Made by a program: the position numbers and the translations under genes. Shown here piece after piece: positions 44,486 to 57,183 of a stretch of DNA of 64,000 nucleotides. Location: positions 24,308-88,307 of the forward strand of contig JABFGJ010000015.1 in the NCBI GenBank assembly GCA_013112545.1, given 5' to 3'. The number at the start of each line of letters is the position of its first letter. Positions within the stretch are counted from its first letter, which is position 1. The notes beneath the pieces were generated by a model that was given only the letters and a program-made list of their open reading frames with translations, was not told the DNA's origin and did no database searches. The DNA is from Bacteroidota bacterium. Lineage in GTDB: Bacteria; Bacteroidota; Bacteroidia; Flavobacteriales_E; Vicingaceae.

Positions 44486-45286
44486 ATGATTAGCCTAGTC
44501 GATCAGCTTAATCGACCAATAGATTTGAAGGAACCAGCAAAACGTATTGTTTCGCTGGTTCCTTCTATTACAGAGTTTCTGAATGACATTGGACTAGAAC
44601 AAGAAGTTATTGGAATAACTAAATTTTGCATTAAACCAGAGCACTGGTTGAATGAAAAACAAAGAGTTGGAGGCACTAAAACGCTTGCAATTGATACAAT
44701 TATTTCGCTAAAACCCGATTTAATTCTAGCCAATAAAGAAGAGAATACGCAAGAGCAGATAGAACTTTTAGCAGACCTATTCCCAACTTATATTTCTGAT
44801 ATCAACAAGCTAGAAGATACATACCTATGTTTGACTGACATAGGAATTTTATGCAATAGAAAATTTGAAGCAGAACAAATGAACAAAAGCATAAAAGAAG
44901 GCTTTCATCAATTAAAAAATCGGGTTAAAGGCAAAGGTGTTTATTATTTTATTTGGCAAAACCCCATTATGATAGTTGGCTCAAATACCTTTATAAATTC
45001 GATTTTAGAATATTTCGGCTTCAATAATCTTGGAAAGTATAAAGGAGAAAGATACCCAGAAACAAGTTTAGCTGAAATTAAAAACTCCCAAGCAGACTAT
45101 ATCTTTTTATCTTCTGAACCTTATCCATTTAAGAAGAAGCAACAAAAAGAAATACAACTTGAATTTCCAAACACTAACGTAGTATTAGTAGATGGAGAAG
45201 CTTTTAGCTGGTATGGTTCTAGGTTAAAACACAGTTTGCCTTATTATAATAGTTTACTCAATTCATTAACTGTTGATTGTCAATAA
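44486..45286 (+). CDS. BtuF-like helical backbone metal receptor
   Basis: The 266-aa periplasmic-binding-protein fold of the BtuF/FecB type has PAKRIVSLVPSITEFLNDIG, IGITKFCIKPEHW, VGGTKTLAIDTIISLKPDLI and SWYGSRLKHSLPYYNSLL. No signal peptide is visible: the frame opens directly with MISLVDQLNRPIDLKEPAKR. It is therefore either cytoplasmic, as many Bacteroidota relatives seem to be, or mis-started. Ligand (cobalamin or another chelate) unknown. It is translationally coupled to the upstream CBS gene. Confidence 0.82.
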   Translation: MISLVDQLNRPIDLKEPAKRIVSLVPSITEFLNDIGLEQEVIGITKFCIKPEHWLNEKQRVGGTKTLAIDTIISLKPDLILANKEENTQEQIELLADLFPTYISDINKLEDTYLCLTDIGILCNRKFEAEQMNKSIKEGFHQLKNRVKGKGVYYFIWQNPIMIVGSNTFINSILEYFGFNNLGKYKGERYPETSLAEIKNSQADYIFLSSEPYPFKKKQQKEIQLEFPNTNVVLVDGEAFSWYGSRLKHSLPYYNSLLNSLTVDCQ

Positions 45287-45351
45287 GAATAATATATGAA
45301 TCAATATCTAAACTCATTTTTTATATCTTTACTCACAACCTAAAAAACAGG

Positions 45352-47631
45352 ATGAAATACCAGCTTTTAACATTTTTCTTTTTCATTAGCATCTTGTTGC
45401 CTGCACAGCAAAAAATAGGAGTTGTATTGAGCGGTGGAGGTGCTTCTGGAATGGCACACATTGGTGTTTTAAAAGCTTTAGAAGAAAACCAAATTCCAAT
45501 AGATTATATCACTGGAACTTCCATTGGTGCATTAATTGGTGGATTATACGCTGCGGGTTATTCTCCGGAACAAATTGAGAGAATGGCAACCTCCAAGCAT
45601 TTTATAGATGCAGCCAATGGGATTGTGGATCATCAATATGAATTTTATTTTAAAAAAGAAGAAAACAATGCCGCAGTGGTCAGTTGGAGTTTTAATTTAG
45701 ATTCGACTTTTGCAACCAATCTGCCTACTAGTTTTGTCTCTTCTACTCCTATAGACTTTGGTTTGATGAATTATTTGTCTAGCGCAAGCTCTCTTGCAAA
45801 AGAAAATTTTGACAGCTTAATGATTCCATTTCGTTGTATTGCGTCAAACATAACTGAACGGAAGCAGATGGTTTTTAGCTCGGGCTATTTACCCGCTGCA
45901 ATTCGAGCTTCTATGACTTATCCTTTTTATATAGCCCCCATTCAAATAGATGGAAATGTTATGTTTGATGGAGGTTTGTATAATAATTTCCCTGCCGATG
46001 TATTGTGCAAAGAGTTGCAACCAGATTTTGTAATTGCCAGCAACGTTACAGCCAAAATACCACCACCAAATGAAGATAATTTGCTTTCGCAAGTAAAAAG
46101 CATGTTGATCAAAGAGCCCAACTTTGATATTATTTGTTCAAAAGGAATCATAATAAATTCTGAAGTAAACGATATCTCTACATTCGATTTTGACAGAAAT
46201 AAATTAGCCATTACTCGGGGTTATGAATCAACCATAAAAATGATTGATTCTATAAAATCTGAAATAACAGCACGACGGCCTATCAGTGAAATTCAAACTA
46301 AAAGATATCAGTTCAAGTCAAAACTAAAAGATTTATATTTCGAGGATATCAGTTTTTCAGGTATTCACCCAAACCAAGTAAAATACTTGAAACAAAAACT
46401 TTTTTTACATAAAACAGAATTTGATTTAGACGACTTAACCAAACTCTATTTAGGCTTAGCTTCTGATGCAAAGATTAAAAGCTTATACCCTATTGCGAAA
46501 CTTAATCCTGAGACAGACAAATACAAATTGCATGTAAAAGTGAAAGAAGAAAAAAATTTTAAAGCTTCTTTTGGCGGTGTAATTTCTACCAAACCTTTCA
46601 GTACTGGTTTTTTTGAATTAGACTATAAGCGACTAAGAGCCACCGAACTAAATTTAAATGGAAACATTTATTTTGGTCGATTTTACAGTTCTGTATTAGG
46701 CAGTGCTCGATGGGACATTCCCTTTGATATTCCCTTCTTTATAGAAGGTCAGTTTACTATTAATCAGTTTGATTACTTCAACAATCAAGCAACCTTTATT
46801 GACAATATAAAAACAGCCTACATCATTAATTCAGAACAATATGTAGAAGGTAAAATTGGCTTACCTGCTCTTAATAAAGGAAAATTATTGTTTGGTGCTT
46901 CATATAGCTGGCAAGACTATGAATATTATCAAAACGCGAACTTTCAGCGAGGGGATACTTCAGACATTACAAAGTTTGAAGGTTATTCAACATATGCAAA
47001 ATATCAAATAAATTCTTTAAACCGAAAGATGTATTCCAATAAGGGTGGAAAAGTTGAAATGATGGTTAGACATATACAAGGTAGAGAAGAAACGATTCCT
47101 GGTAGCACATCAAATTTTAAAAAAATTTATAAAGAAGATCATGATTGGTTATTATTAAAATTTAACCTTGAAAAGTATTTCTTCCAAAAAGTGAAGTTTA
47201 GATTGGGAACGAGTGTAGATTTAACTTATTCTGATCAGCCTGTTTTTCAAAATTATACAGCCACTTTATTAAACGCCCCAGCTTTTCAGCCATTGCCTGA
47301 AACTAAAACCATTTTTCAAAGTCAATACCGAGCATTTAGCTATTTAGGAGTTGGGTTAAAAGCAATATATAGCCATCGAGATTTTCTAGATTTTAGATTA
47401 GAGGGTTATATTTTTCAACCCTATGAAAAACTAAACAGCAATAATTTAGGTGAAACTGAATTTGGGAAAGAAATTTCAAATCGGAATTTTATTGGCTCTT
47501 TCACAACGGTTTACCAAACTAGAGTTGGCCCTTTGGCAGCAAGTATAAATTATTATGGCGAAGGAGAACAAAAACTAAGCTTTTTAATTCATTTTGGGTA
47601 TATTATATTTAATAAAAAAGCTAGAGAATAG
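45352..47631 (+). CDS. patatin-like phospholipase with C-terminal outer-membrane barrel
   Basis: The 759-aa protein starts at ATG 45352, which begins the signal peptide MKYQLLTFFFFISILLPAQ; the frame is open further to 45277. Domains: patatin hydrolase (oxyanion loop SGGGASGMAHIGVLKALEE, Ser in GTSIGALIGGLYAAGYS, Asp in FDGGLYNNFPADV), a POTRA-like section (~residues 320-400) and a BamA/Omp85-type barrel ending KLSFLIHFGYIIF. This is the PlpD-like type V secretion architecture, common in Bacteroidota. Confidence 0.9.
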   Translation: MKYQLLTFFFFISILLPAQQKIGVVLSGGGASGMAHIGVLKALEENQIPIDYITGTSIGALIGGLYAAGYSPEQIERMATSKHFIDAANGIVDHQYEFYFKKEENNAAVVSWSFNLDSTFATNLPTSFVSSTPIDFGLMNYLSSASSLAKENFDSLMIPFRCIASNITERKQMVFSSGYLPAAIRASMTYPFYIAPIQIDGNVMFDGGLYNNFPADVLCKELQPDFVIASNVTAKIPPPNEDNLLSQVKSMLIKEPNFDIICSKGIIINSEVNDISTFDFDRNKLAITRGYESTIKMIDSIKSEITARRPISEIQTKRYQFKSKLKDLYFEDISFSGIHPNQVKYLKQKLFLHKTEFDLDDLTKLYLGLASDAKIKSLYPIAKLNPETDKYKLHVKVKEEKNFKASFGGVISTKPFSTGFFELDYKRLRATELNLNGNIYFGRFYSSVLGSARWDIPFDIPFFIEGQFTINQFDYFNNQATFIDNIKTAYIINSEQYVEGKIGLPALNKGKLLFGASYSWQDYEYYQNANFQRGDTSDITKFEGYSTYAKYQINSLNRKMYSNKGGKVEMMVRHIQGREETIPGSTSNFKKIYKEDHDWLLLKFNLEKYFFQKVKFRLGTSVDLTYSDQPVFQNYTATLLNAPAFQPLPETKTIFQSQYRAFSYLGVGLKAIYSHRDFLDFRLEGYIFQPYEKLNSNNLGETEFGKEISNRNFIGSFTTVYQTRVGPLAASINYYGEGEQKLSFLIHFGYIIFNKKARE

Positions 47632-47669
47632 TTCAAGCTTTTTTATCATTTAACAAAACACAAAGATTT

Positions 47670-48434
47670 ATGAATCCAATATATAAAGCGTACCTAGAAG
47701 GTTATGAGTTTCAATTAAATTCTTATTTCAGCGAAGCATGGAGGAGATTTAAACACAATGCTGGACCTTTTATAGGAATGGGATTACTGTTTTTAATCAT
47801 CAACATTTTTATGAGTTATCTCCCCTACTTTAACTTTTTGAATGGATTCATTACTACGCTACTTTTTTCAGGGTTTTATGTTTTTTGTAGAAACATGGAT
47901 TTGCAAACACAAACTGGAGCAGATTTTTTGAAAGGTTTAAATTATACGATACCCATTATGATGTATCAAGTACTTGTCTTTTTGATAATTGCTCCTTTAT
48001 TTTTAATTGTTTTTTCAAGCATAATGCCCACTTCTACCATGTTTGAATTGTTTTCTGGTAACATCAGTCCTAGCGATATTAAAGAGCACATTCAACTAGA
48101 TTCTATCCAAAACACAGGCTTTTTTATGCTTCAAGTATTACTTGTTTTTGGAATAGCCATTTATGTTTCGGTTTCTTATTCGCTGAGTATTCCTTTGATT
48201 ATAGATGCAAAGCTCGGTTTTTGGGAAGCCATGGAACTCAGTAGAAAAACGATAGGCAGGCATTTTTTTAGTTTCCTTTTCTTTTGGATTTTATATGCTT
48301 TTTTTATTGCATTTGCCACCATCCTTACGCTTGGTTTGGGCTTAATCGTACTAATCCCTTTTTCTTATGTCTTGCTCTTTGAAATTTATGACCAAATTTT
48401 TAAACCTTTGGACGAATTAGAAAGTATAGACTAA
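47670..48434 (+). CDS. polytopic inner-membrane protein of unknown function
   Basis: The 254-aa protein has about six membrane segments (GPFIGMGLLFLIINIFMSYL, FITTLLFSGFYVF, VLVFLIIAPLFLIVFSSIM, and further ones to LLFEIYDQIFKPLDELESID). It resembles the DUF975 / glycerophosphodiester-phosphodiesterase membrane-domain type of protein, without a catalytic domain. It follows the patatin gene by 38 nt, so a role in envelope lipid homeostasis is possible but unproven. Confidence 0.75.
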   Translation: MNPIYKAYLEGYEFQLNSYFSEAWRRFKHNAGPFIGMGLLFLIINIFMSYLPYFNFLNGFITTLLFSGFYVFCRNMDLQTQTGADFLKGLNYTIPIMMYQVLVFLIIAPLFLIVFSSIMPTSTMFELFSGNISPSDIKEHIQLDSIQNTGFFMLQVLLVFGIAIYVSVSYSLSIPLIIDAKLGFWEAMELSRKTIGRHFFSFLFFWILYAFFIAFATILTLGLGLIVLIPFSYVLLFEIYDQIFKPLDELESID

Positions 48435-48495
48435 TGTTCTGCTAGATTTAAAACTTTATGTGGGCTTTTTGTTCCATTTAGCCTTTGTATTATAA

Positions 48496-48538
48496 CAAAA
48501 AAACTCCCTAAAACTGAAAAATCAGTTATTAGGGAGTT
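48496..48538 (-). terminator. terminator of the rpoBC-DUF3467 transcription unit
   Basis: AACTCCCTAA (48502-48511) pairs with TTAGGGAGTT (48529-48538), with an inner ACTGA/TCAGT stem closing the loop. On the minus strand the arm continues into TTTTTTTG. This ends the long ribosomal/RNA polymerase unit. Confidence 0.9.
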
Positions 48539-48557
48539 GAAATAAGTTTAATTTGAA

Positions 48558-48872
48558 TTAAGCTTCAGCAGTAGGGCCTCCAAAGTTCATTGGAAAACTA
48601 TTGCCTTCAAGTTCTTGAATTTGTCCAAACTGTGATTCAAATTTTTGAATGTTATCTTGTAATGCACGCATCAATCTCTTGGCGTGTTGTGGTGTCATCA
48701 TAATTCTAGACTTCACTTTTGCCTTTGGCAATCCAGGCATAACTTTTATAAAGTCAAGTACAAACTCTGAATTAGAGTGACTAATAATGGCAAGATTTGA
48801 ATAAATGCCTTCTGAAATTTCTTCAGACAACTCTATGTTTAGCTTGTCTTGTTTTTGATTTTCTTCAGCCAT
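48558..48872 (-). CDS. DUF3467 domain-containing protein
   Basis: The 104-aa cytoplasmic protein with ISEGIYSNLAIISHSNSEFV, DFIKVMPGLPKAKVKSRIMM and TPQHAKRLMRALQDNI matches the DUF3467 family, regularly found downstream of rpoC in Bacteroidota. Function unknown. It lies 76 nt after rpoC with no terminator between, so it is probably co-transcribed with RNA polymerase. Confidence 0.88.
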   Translation of the reverse strand: MAEENQKQDKLNIELSEEISEGIYSNLAIISHSNSEFVLDFIKVMPGLPKAKVKSRIMMTPQHAKRLMRALQDNIQKFESQFGQIQELEGNSFPMNFGGPTAEA

Positions 48873-48948
48873 GTTTTTTTATTTTAAAAAAAAGTCGCCA
48901 AAACCCCAAATACGATTCAGAATGTTGGCGACCTTAATTAATTTATAA

Positions 48949-51900
48949 TTATCCTTCTGCTTCTATCTCTTCTTCTACATTAATTACATTGCTATTTGAT
49001 CTAAGTTTTTCATATTCCTCTTTCGATCCTATAACATAATCTTGGTAGTCTTTAAGTCCAGTTCCTGCAGGTATTAAATGTCCAACAATTACGTTTTCTT
49101 TCAATCCTTTCAAGTCATCTTCTTTTCCATTAACAGCTGCTTCGTTAAGCACTTTAGTTGTTTCTTGGAAAGATGCCGCTGAAATAAAGCTATCTGTTTG
49201 TAGAGAAGCTCTAGTAATTCCCTGAAGCACTGAGTTTGAAGTTGCAGGCACTGCATCTCTCGACTCAACTACTGTCTTATCTTGACGTTTTAGCTTAGAG
49301 TTTTCTTCTCTTAAAGTACGGGCTGTTACGATTTGACCTTCTTTCAAAGTATCCGAATCACCAGCACTAACAACTACTTTCTTTCCGAAAATCCAATCAT
49401 TTTCTTCACCAAACTCAGTTTTGTTTATAATTTGTTTTTCTAAGAATCTAGTATCACCTGGATCTTCAATGATAACTTTACGCATCATTTGTCTAACAAT
49501 TACTTCGAAGTGCTTATCGTTGATTTTTACGCCTTGTAATCGATAAACTTCTTGTACCTCGTTTACCAAATACTCTTGTACTTGAGTTGGTCCTTTAATT
49601 GCCAAAATATCAGCAGGTGTAATAGCTCCATCAGATAATGGAACTCCAGCTCTTACGAAATCATTCTCTTGAACAAGTATGTGCTTAGATAAGTTAATCA
49701 AGTATTTCTTAACCTCTCCAGTTCTTGATTCAACAACAACTTCACGGTTACCACGCTTTATTTTTCCAAATGAAACAATACCGTCTATTTCAGATACAAC
49801 CGCAGGGTTAGAAGGGTTACGAGCTTCAAATAATTCTGTTACTCTAGGTAAACCACCAGTAATATCACCAGACTTACCAGAAGTTCTAGGGATTTTCACA
49901 ATTGTTTTACCACTTTCAATTTTATCTCCTTCTTTTACTACGATATGTGCTCCAACAGGTAAGTTATAAGTTTTAATAACTTCTTTCTTAGCGTTTATCA
50001 ATTTAATCTCAGGAATTAATTTTTTATCCCTAGACTCAATAATTACTTTTTCAGTAAATCCAGTTTGTTCATCAGATTCTTCTTTGTACGTAACACTATC
50101 AACTAAATTTTCAAATGCAACTGTACCAGCTGTTTCAGCAATTATCAATGCGTTGTATGGATCCCAATGACAAATTAAGTCTCCTTTTTTCACTTTATCG
50201 CCTTCCTTAGCAACTAAAATTGAACCGTAAGGTACAACATTTGTCGTTAAAGCAATATTCGTTTTAGGGTCTAAAATTCTTGCCTCAGCAGATCTTCCAA
50301 CCACAATATTAACTTTATTGCCATCTCTGTCTTCACCTGCTACAGTTCTTAACTCGTCAATTTCTAGAACACCATCATATTTTGCTTCAACTCTTGAGTC
50401 ATCTGCAATTTTAGAGGCTGTACCACCAACGTGGAATGTTCTTAATGTCAACTGAGTTCCAGGTTCACCAATAGACTGTGCTGCAATTACACCTACAGAT
50501 TCACCTCTTTGAGCCATTTGACCAGTAGCCAAACTTCTACCATAACATTTAGAACAAACACCTCTTTTCAATTCACATGAAAGCACCGATCTCATTTCAA
50601 CTTCATCAATTGGTGAGTCAGTTATAATTTTAGCAATTTCTTCAGTAACCTCTTCTCCAGATGCAATGATTAAATCTCCTGTATTTGGATGATATACATC
50701 ATGTACTGTTACTCGACCTAAAACACGATCATATAAAGATTCTACTTCCTCATCATTTTTCATTAATGCAGAAATAGTAACACCTCTTAGTGTTCCACAA
50801 TCAACTTCAGAAATAACAACATCTTGAGAAACATCTACCAATCTTCTAGTCAAATAACCAGCATCAGCAGTTTTCAATGCTGTATCGGCCAAACCTTTAC
50901 GTGCACCGTGAGTTGAAATAAAGTACTCCAAAATTGAAAGTCCTTCTTTAAAGTTTGAAAGAATTGGGTTTTCAATAATTTCTTGCCCTGATGAACCAGA
51001 CTTTTGTGGTTTTGCCATCAATCCTCTCATTCCTGATAGCTGACGAATTTGCTCTTTAGAACCCCTTGCACCAGAATCAAACATCATATAAACAGAGTTG
51101 AAACCTTGGTTATCGTTTTTCAAACGATTCATAACCGTATTGGTCAATCGAGTGTTAGTATGTGTCCAGATGTCAATAATTTGGTTATAACGCTCGTTAT
51201 TCGTAATGAATCCCATGTTATAATTATCCCAAACTTCTTGAACTTGTGTATTGGCCTTTTCCATCATTTCTTCCTTTTCAGGTGGAACGATTACATCTTC
51301 TAAGTTAAAAGACAATCCTCCTTTGAAAGACATGTTGTATCCAAGGCTTTTTATATCATCTAAGAAATTGGCTGTTTTAGCTGTACCAGCACTTTTTAAG
51401 ATATCTCCAATAATGTCTCTTAAAGACTTTTTGGTTAACAATTCGTTAATGTATCCTACTTCTTCAGGCACAACTTGGTTAAATAATACTCGACCGCATG
51501 TAGTTTCTATCAGCCTTTTTTCTCCTTTGTCGTTTACTTTAACTTTAATCTTGGCATGAAGATCAAGTTTACCTTCGTTTTTAGCAATAATAACTTCTTC
51601 AGGAGAATAGAATGTCATTCCCTCTCCTTTTATCGTTTTAGTTTCATCGCTAATTCTTTCTTTGGTCAAGTAATATAGACCAAGAACCATATCCTGAGAA
51701 GGTACTGTAATTGGCGAACCGTTTGCTGGATTCAAAATATTATGTGAAGCCAACATTAGCATTTGAGCTTCTAATATTGCAGCGTTACCTAAAGGTAAGT
51801 GAACTGCCATTTGATCACCATCAAAATCCGCGTTAAATGCAGTACAAACAAGCGGGTGAAGTCTGATTGCTTTTCCTTCGATTAATTTAGGCTGAAATGC

Positions 51901-53256
51901 TTGAATACCTAATCGGTGAAGCGTTGGGGCTCTATTCAAAAGAACAGGATGTCCACGTAGTACACCTTCTAAAATATCCCAAACAACTGGTTCTTTTTTA
52001 TCAACTATTTTTTTCGCTGATTTAACTGTTTTTACAATACCTCTTTCTATCAGTTTTCTGATAATAAATGGTTTGTATAATTCAGCAGCCATGTCTTTTG
52101 GTAAACCGCATTCGTGTAGTTTCATTTCAGGCCCGACAACAATTACGGAACGTGCAGAATAATCAACACGTTTTCCCAATAGATTCTGACGGAATCTACC
52201 TGATTTACCTTTTAAACTATCACTTAATGATTTTAAGGCTCTATTAGAATCTGTTTTTACAGCAGATGATTTTCTCGAGTTGTCAAATAAAGAATCAACT
52301 GCTTCTTGAAGCATTCTTTTCTCATTTCTCAAAATAACCTCTGGAGCTTTAATTTCCATTAAACGTTTCAATCGGTTATTTCTAATAATAACTCTACGAT
52401 ATAAATCATTTAAATCAGATGTCGCAAATCGTCCTCCATCCAAAGGAACTAAAGGTCTTAATTCTGGTGGAATAACTGGAACAATTTTTACAATCATCCA
52501 TTCAGGACGATTTTCTATGTGCTCATTTGCTTGTCTAAAAGCCTCAACAACTTGAAGTCTTTTTAGAGCTTCATTTTTTCGTTGTTGTGAAGTTTCAGTA
52601 TTTGCTTTATGTCTTAACTCATAAGATAAGCTATCTAAGTCTAATCGTTTAAGTAATTCATATAGTGCATCAGCTCCCATTTTAGCGATAAACTTATTGG
52701 GGTCTGAGTCATCCAAATACATGTTTTCTTTTGGAAGAGTATCCAAGATGTCTAAATACTCTTCTTCAGTTAAAAATTCTAGATATTCGAGAGGTTCGCC
52801 TTCTAAATTCTTAGCAATACCAGCATTTATTACAACATATCTTTCGTAATAAATAATAGTATCTAATTTCTTAGTTGGCAATCCCAACAAATAACCAATT
52901 TTATTTGGTAAAGATTTGAAATACCAGATATGAGCAACAGGAACAACCAATGCGATGTGTCCCATTCTTTCTCTTCTCACCTTCTTTTCAGTTACTTCAA
53001 CACCACAACGATCACAAACGATTCCTTTATATCGGATTCTTTTGTATTTACCACAATGACATTCGTAATCTTTTACAGGCCCAAAAATTCGTTCGCAGAA
53101 TAAACCATCTCTTTCTGGTTTATACGTTCTGTAGTTAATTGTTTCAGGCTTCAATACTTCTCCATGAGATCTTTCAAGAATCATTTCTGGTGAAGCAAGG
53201 CTTATTGTGATTTTAGAGAACCTGCTAGTCTCTTTATTTTCTCTTCTAAAAGCCAT
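48949..53256 (-). CDS. rpoC: DNA-directed RNA polymerase subunit beta'
   Basis: Catalytic subunit, 1435 aa. N-terminal zinc ribbon ([20 protein letters not shown], residues ~66-85), the clamp, and the absolutely conserved active-site motif [15 protein letters not shown] that holds the two Mg2+ ions. Further on come the trigger-loop region and the second zinc site ([13 protein letters not shown]). It is full length, 42 nt after rpoB. Confidence 0.98.
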   Translation of the reverse strand: MAFRRENKETSRFSKITISLASPEMILERSHGEVLKPETINYRTYKPERDGLFCERIFGPVKDYECHCGKYKRIRYKGIVCDRCGVEVTEKKVRRERMGHIALVVPVAHIWYFKSLPNKIGYLLGLPTKKLDTIIYYERYVVINAGIAKNLEGEPLEYLEFLTEEEYLDILDTLPKENMYLDDSDPNKFIAKMGADALYELLKRLDLDSLSYELRHKANTETSQQRKNEALKRLQVVEAFRQANEHIENRPEWMIVKIVPVIPPELRPLVPLDGGRFATSDLNDLYRRVIIRNNRLKRLMEIKAPEVILRNEKRMLQEAVDSLFDNSRKSSAVKTDSNRALKSLSDSLKGKSGRFRQNLLGKRVDYSARSVIVVGPEMKLHECGLPKDMAAELYKPFIIRKLIERGIVKTVKSAKKIVDKKEPVVWDILEGVLRGHPVLLNRAPTLHRLGIQAFQPKLIEGKAIRLHPLVCTAFNADFDGDQMAVHLPLGNAAILEAQMLMLASHNILNPANGSPITVPSQDMVLGLYYLTKERISDETKTIKGEGMTFYSPEEVIIAKNEGKLDLHAKIKVKVNDKGEKRLIETTCGRVLFNQVVPEEVGYINELLTKKSLRDIIGDILKSAGTAKTANFLDDIKSLGYNMSFKGGLSFNLEDVIVPPEKEEMMEKANTQVQEVWDNYNMGFITNNERYNQIIDIWTHTNTRLTNTVMNRLKNDNQGFNSVYMMFDSGARGSKEQIRQLSGMRGLMAKPQKSGSSGQEIIENPILSNFKEGLSILEYFISTHGARKGLADTALKTADAGYLTRRLVDVSQDVVISEVDCGTLRGVTISALMKNDEEVESLYDRVLGRVTVHDVYHPNTGDLIIASGEEVTEEIAKIITDSPIDEVEMRSVLSCELKRGVCSKCYGRSLATGQMAQRGESVGVIAAQSIGEPGTQLTLRTFHVGGTASKIADDSRVEAKYDGVLEIDELRTVAGEDRDGNKVNIVVGRSAEARILDPKTNIALTTNVVPYGSILVAKEGDKVKKGDLICHWDPYNALIIAETAGTVAFENLVDSVTYKEESDEQTGFTEKVIIESRDKKLIPEIKLINAKKEVIKTYNLPVGAHIVVKEGDKIESGKTIVKIPRTSGKSGDITGGLPRVTELFEARNPSNPAVVSEIDGIVSFGKIKRGNREVVVESRTGEVKKYLINLSKHILVQENDFVRAGVPLSDGAITPADILAIKGPTQVQEYLVNEVQEVYRLQGVKINDKHFEVIVRQMMRKVIIEDPGDTRFLEKQIINKTEFGEENDWIFGKKVVVSAGDSDTLKEGQIVTARTLREENSKLKRQDKTVVESRDAVPATSNSVLQGITRASLQTDSFISAASFQETTKVLNEAAVNGKEDDLKGLKENVIVGHLIPAGTGLKDYQDYVIGSKEEYEKLRSNSNVINVEEEIEAEG

Positions 53257-53298
53257 ATTTATATTATTATGTTAATAATCTAATTAGTTGTGGTTGAA

Positions 53299-56200
53299 TT
53301 AAACTTTTGCTTTCTTATCGTCCAAAGTAATGTTTAGACCCAAGCCTCTTAATTCATGTAGCAATACATTGAAAGATTCAGGTATTCCTGGAGTTGGCAT
53401 AGCCTCTCCTTTTACAATTGCTTCATAAGCTTTTGCTCTACCTAAAACATCATCCGATTTAATCGTCAAAATTTCTTGCAAAATATTGGCTGCTCCAAAT
53501 GCTTCCAAAGCCCAAACTTCCATTTCACCAAAACGCTGTCCACCAAATTGAGCTTTACCACCCAATGGTTGTTGTGTAATTAATGAGTATGGTCCTATAG
53601 ACCTTGCGTGCATTTTATCATCAACCATGTGACCAAGTTTCAACATATAAATCACTCCAACTGTAGCTGGTTGATCAAATCTTTCTCCTGTGCCACCATC
53701 TGTTAAGTAGGTTCTTCCTGACTTTGGAACACCTGCTTTTTCAGTATATGCATCAATTTCTTCATTGCTTGCACCGTCAAAAATTGGAGTTGAAAATTTA
53801 ACTCCTAATTTTTCACCAGCCCAACCAAGAACCGTTTCATAAATCTGACCAAGGTTCATCCTTGAAGGTACACCAAGTGGATTCAATACGATATCTACTG
53901 GAGTTCCATCATCTAAGAATGGCATGTCTTCTTTACGAACAATTTTTGCAACAATACCTTTATTACCATGTCGTCCGGCCATCTTATCTCCAACTTTCAA
54001 CTTTCGTTTCTTTGCAAGATATACTTTAGCCAACTTGATGATACCTGTTGGTAACTCATCACCAACAGTTAAAGCAAATTTCTTACGCTTATATTTTCCT
54101 TGTATTTCTGTTGCCTTCATGTTGTGATTATGCAACATGGTTTTAATCGTGTTGTTTAATTCCTCAGAAGTTGTCCAGTTTTTATAGTCAATAAACGCAA
54201 AGTCATCAATTTTTTGAAGAATCTTTTGAGTAAATTTTGTTCCCTTAGGAATAATTTCCTCATTGTAATAATTGGTTATTCCTTGAGCGGTTTTACCATT
54301 AACTACTACATACAATTTATCAACTAATCTTTCTTTTAAAGCAAGCAATTCTTTTGCTTCTTCAGCATCCAGTTGCGCTATAATGTTCTTCTCCTCTGCT
54401 CTAGATTTTCTATCTTTTACAGCTCTTTCGAATAATTTTTTGTCAACAACAACACCTTTGGTTGATGGTGGTACCTTTAAAGAAGCATCTTTAACATCTC
54501 CAGCCTTATCACCAAAAATTGCTCTCAATAATTTCTCTTCTGGAGTTGGATCAGATTCTCCTTTTGGAGTAATTTTTCCAATTAAAATATCACCTTCTTT
54601 TACTTCGGCTCCAATTCTAATTAATCCATTTTCATCTAAATCTGCTGTTGCTTCCTCGCTCACGTTTGGAATATCTGCAGTAAGCTCTTCAACTCCTCTT
54701 TTTGTATCTCTTACTTCTAAGGTAAATTCATCAACATGAATTGAAGTAAAATAATCCTCAGATACTACTTTTTCAGAGATTACAATTGCATCCTCAAAGT
54801 TATAACCTTTCCATGGCATAAATGCCACTTTTAAGTTTCTACCTAATGCCAATTCGCCATTTTGTGTTGCATAACCTTCACAAAGAACTTCTCCTTTAGT
54901 TACTTTTTCACCTTTAGAAACAATTGGCTTTAAGTTAATTACAGTACTTTGATTCGTTTTCTTGTACTTCGTTAAGAAATAAGTTTTAGTTGCCTCATTA
55001 AATGAAACCAATTCTTCTTCTTCAGTTCTTTCGTAAGTTACTACAATTTTATTAGCATCAACATAATCAACTACTCCATTTCCTTCAGCATTGATTAAAA
55101 CGCGAGAATCTATAGCAACTTGCTTTTCTAATCCTGTCCCAACTATAGGAGACTCAGGAACCATCAATGGAACCGCTTGACGCTGCATGTTAGATCCCAT
55201 TAGGGCTCTGTTTGCATCATCGTGCTCTAAGAATGGAATAAGTGAAGCCGCAATAGAAGCAATTTGGTTAGGAGCTACATCCATAAGTGTAATACTTTGT
55301 GGCTCAACAACCGGGAAATCTCCTTCGTATCTTGATTTTACTTTCTCTGATTCGAAATGTCCTTTATCATCAATAATTGCATTTGCTTGTGCTATAGTTT
55401 GTTTATCTTCTTCTTCAGCACTTAAATAAATTATATCATTATGATCTAAACTTACTACGCTGTTTGCAACTTTTCGATAGGGAGTCTCAATAAATCCTAA
55501 TCGGTTTACTTTGGCGTAAACACATAATGAGGAAATCAAACCAATGTTTGGTCCCTCTGGTGTTTCAATAGGACAAAGTCTTCCGTAGTGAGTATAGTGA
55601 ACGTCACGTACCTCAAATCCAGCTCTTTCTCTAGATAAACCACCTGGCCCTAATGCCGATAGTCTTCTTTTATGAGTTACCTCTGAAAGTGGATTTGTTT
55701 GATCCATAAACTGAGATAACTGGTTTGTACCAAAGAATGAATTAATTACTGATGAAAGCGTTTTAGCATTAATTAAATCGGCAGGAGTAAATACTTCGTT
55801 ATCTCTAACGTTCATTCGCTCTCTAATTGTTCTAGCCATTCTAGCTAAACCAACACCAAATTGATTATACAATTGCTCACCAACTGTTCTAACTCTACGA
55901 TTACTCAAGTGATCAATATCATCAACATCTGTTTTCGAGTTGATTAATTCAATCAAATATTTTATGATAGAAATAATATCTTCTTTGGTAAGAATTTTTA
56001 CCGTTTCTTCGATATTAAGACTTAATTTTTTGTTAATTCTAAACCTTCCTACCTCACCTAAATCATATCTAGTTTCAGAAAAGAATAATTTATCAATTAC
56101 ACCTCTTGCGGTTTCTTCATCTGGTGGCTCAGAGTTTCTAAGTTGTCTATAAATATGTTCAACAGCTTCTTTTTCTGAGTTTGAAGGGTCTTTTTGCAGA

Positions 56201-57141
56201 GTATTGTAGATAATAGCAAAATCTGCAGAGTTGATGTTTTCTTTGTGGAGAATGATAGTTTTAGTACCAGAATCGATGATAGCATCAATATGTTCTTTCT
56301 CTAAAATTGTTTCACGATCAATAATGACCTCATTCCTTTCAATGGAAACAACCTCACCTGTGTCTTCATCTACGAAATCCTCTATCCAAGTTCTTAAAAC
56401 TCTAGCAGCTAATTTTCTGCCCAATGCTCTTTTCAAAGCAGCTTTACTAACTTTAACTTCATCAGCTAAATCGAAAATATCGAGAATGTCTTTGTCAAAC
56501 TCGAAACCGATAGCACGCAATAAAGTTGTTACAGGAAGTTTTTTCTTTCTATCGATATAAGCATACATCACATTATTAATGTCGGTAGCAAACTCTATCC
56601 AAGAACCTTTAAAAGGGATTACTCTTGCAGAGTATAATTTTGTACCGTTTGCATGTCTGCTTTGACCAAAGAAAACACCAGGAGATCTATGTAATTGGGA
56701 AACAATTACACGTTCTGCGCCATTAATCAAAAATGTACCCTTAGGGGTCATATAAGGAATAGTTCCTAAATAAACATCTTGGACTATGGTTTCAAAGTCT
56801 TCATGTTCAGGGTCTGTACAATATAGTTTCAACTTAGCCTTAAGTGGTACACTATAAGTCAAACCTCTATCGATGCATTCTTCAATGCTATATCGGGGAG
56901 GATCTACAAAGTAGTCTAAAAATTCTAATACAAATTGATTTCTCGCATCTGTAATAGGAAAGTTTTCGCTAAATACTTTATATAAACCCTCAGAGTCTCT
57001 AAACTCAGGGGAAGTATCTAATTGGAAAAAATCCTGAAAAGATTTTAATTGAATATCGAGAAAATCTGGATAGTCCAGTTTATTTTTAATCGAGGCAAAA
57101 TTCACTCGATTTTGTTTTTTTGAAATTGATGCGTTCGTCAT
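53299..57141 (-). CDS. rpoB: DNA-directed RNA polymerase subunit beta
   Basis: The 1280-aa subunit. The rifampicin pocket reads [20 protein letters not shown] then [20 protein letters not shown]; the Asp, His and Ser positions most often mutated in resistant strains are the sensitive types. The C-terminal region has [12 protein letters not shown] and [20 protein letters not shown]. It is preceded by a hairpin after rplL, typical of an attenuator separating ribosomal from polymerase expression. Confidence 0.98.
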   Translation of the reverse strand: MTNASISKKQNRVNFASIKNKLDYPDFLDIQLKSFQDFFQLDTSPEFRDSEGLYKVFSENFPITDARNQFVLEFLDYFVDPPRYSIEECIDRGLTYSVPLKAKLKLYCTDPEHEDFETIVQDVYLGTIPYMTPKGTFLINGAERVIVSQLHRSPGVFFGQSRHANGTKLYSARVIPFKGSWIEFATDINNVMYAYIDRKKKLPVTTLLRAIGFEFDKDILDIFDLADEVKVSKAALKRALGRKLAARVLRTWIEDFVDEDTGEVVSIERNEVIIDRETILEKEHIDAIIDSGTKTIILHKENINSADFAIIYNTLQKDPSNSEKEAVEHIYRQLRNSEPPDEETARGVIDKLFFSETRYDLGEVGRFRINKKLSLNIEETVKILTKEDIISIIKYLIELINSKTDVDDIDHLSNRRVRTVGEQLYNQFGVGLARMARTIRERMNVRDNEVFTPADLINAKTLSSVINSFFGTNQLSQFMDQTNPLSEVTHKRRLSALGPGGLSRERAGFEVRDVHYTHYGRLCPIETPEGPNIGLISSLCVYAKVNRLGFIETPYRKVANSVVSLDHNDIIYLSAEEEDKQTIAQANAIIDDKGHFESEKVKSRYEGDFPVVEPQSITLMDVAPNQIASIAASLIPFLEHDDANRALMGSNMQRQAVPLMVPESPIVGTGLEKQVAIDSRVLINAEGNGVVDYVDANKIVVTYERTEEEELVSFNEATKTYFLTKYKKTNQSTVINLKPIVSKGEKVTKGEVLCEGYATQNGELALGRNLKVAFMPWKGYNFEDAIVISEKVVSEDYFTSIHVDEFTLEVRDTKRGVEELTADIPNVSEEATADLDENGLIRIGAEVKEGDILIGKITPKGESDPTPEEKLLRAIFGDKAGDVKDASLKVPPSTKGVVVDKKLFERAVKDRKSRAEEKNIIAQLDAEEAKELLALKERLVDKLYVVVNGKTAQGITNYYNEEIIPKGTKFTQKILQKIDDFAFIDYKNWTTSEELNNTIKTMLHNHNMKATEIQGKYKRKKFALTVGDELPTGIIKLAKVYLAKKRKLKVGDKMAGRHGNKGIVAKIVRKEDMPFLDDGTPVDIVLNPLGVPSRMNLGQIYETVLGWAGEKLGVKFSTPIFDGASNEEIDAYTEKAGVPKSGRTYLTDGGTGERFDQPATVGVIYMLKLGHMVDDKMHARSIGPYSLITQQPLGGKAQFGGQRFGEMEVWALEAFGAANILQEILTIKSDDVLGRAKAYEAIVKGEAMPTPGIPESFNVLLHELRGLGLNITLDDKKAKV

Positions 57142-57183
57142 CTCAAGAAAAGATTAATTAATAACTAGATACAAACAAGAAAG

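Noticed and set aside
54383..54739. 118-codon plus-strand frame opposite rpoB
   Set aside because: Shadow of a highly conserved part of rpoB; Ser/Phe-rich translation without family resemblance.
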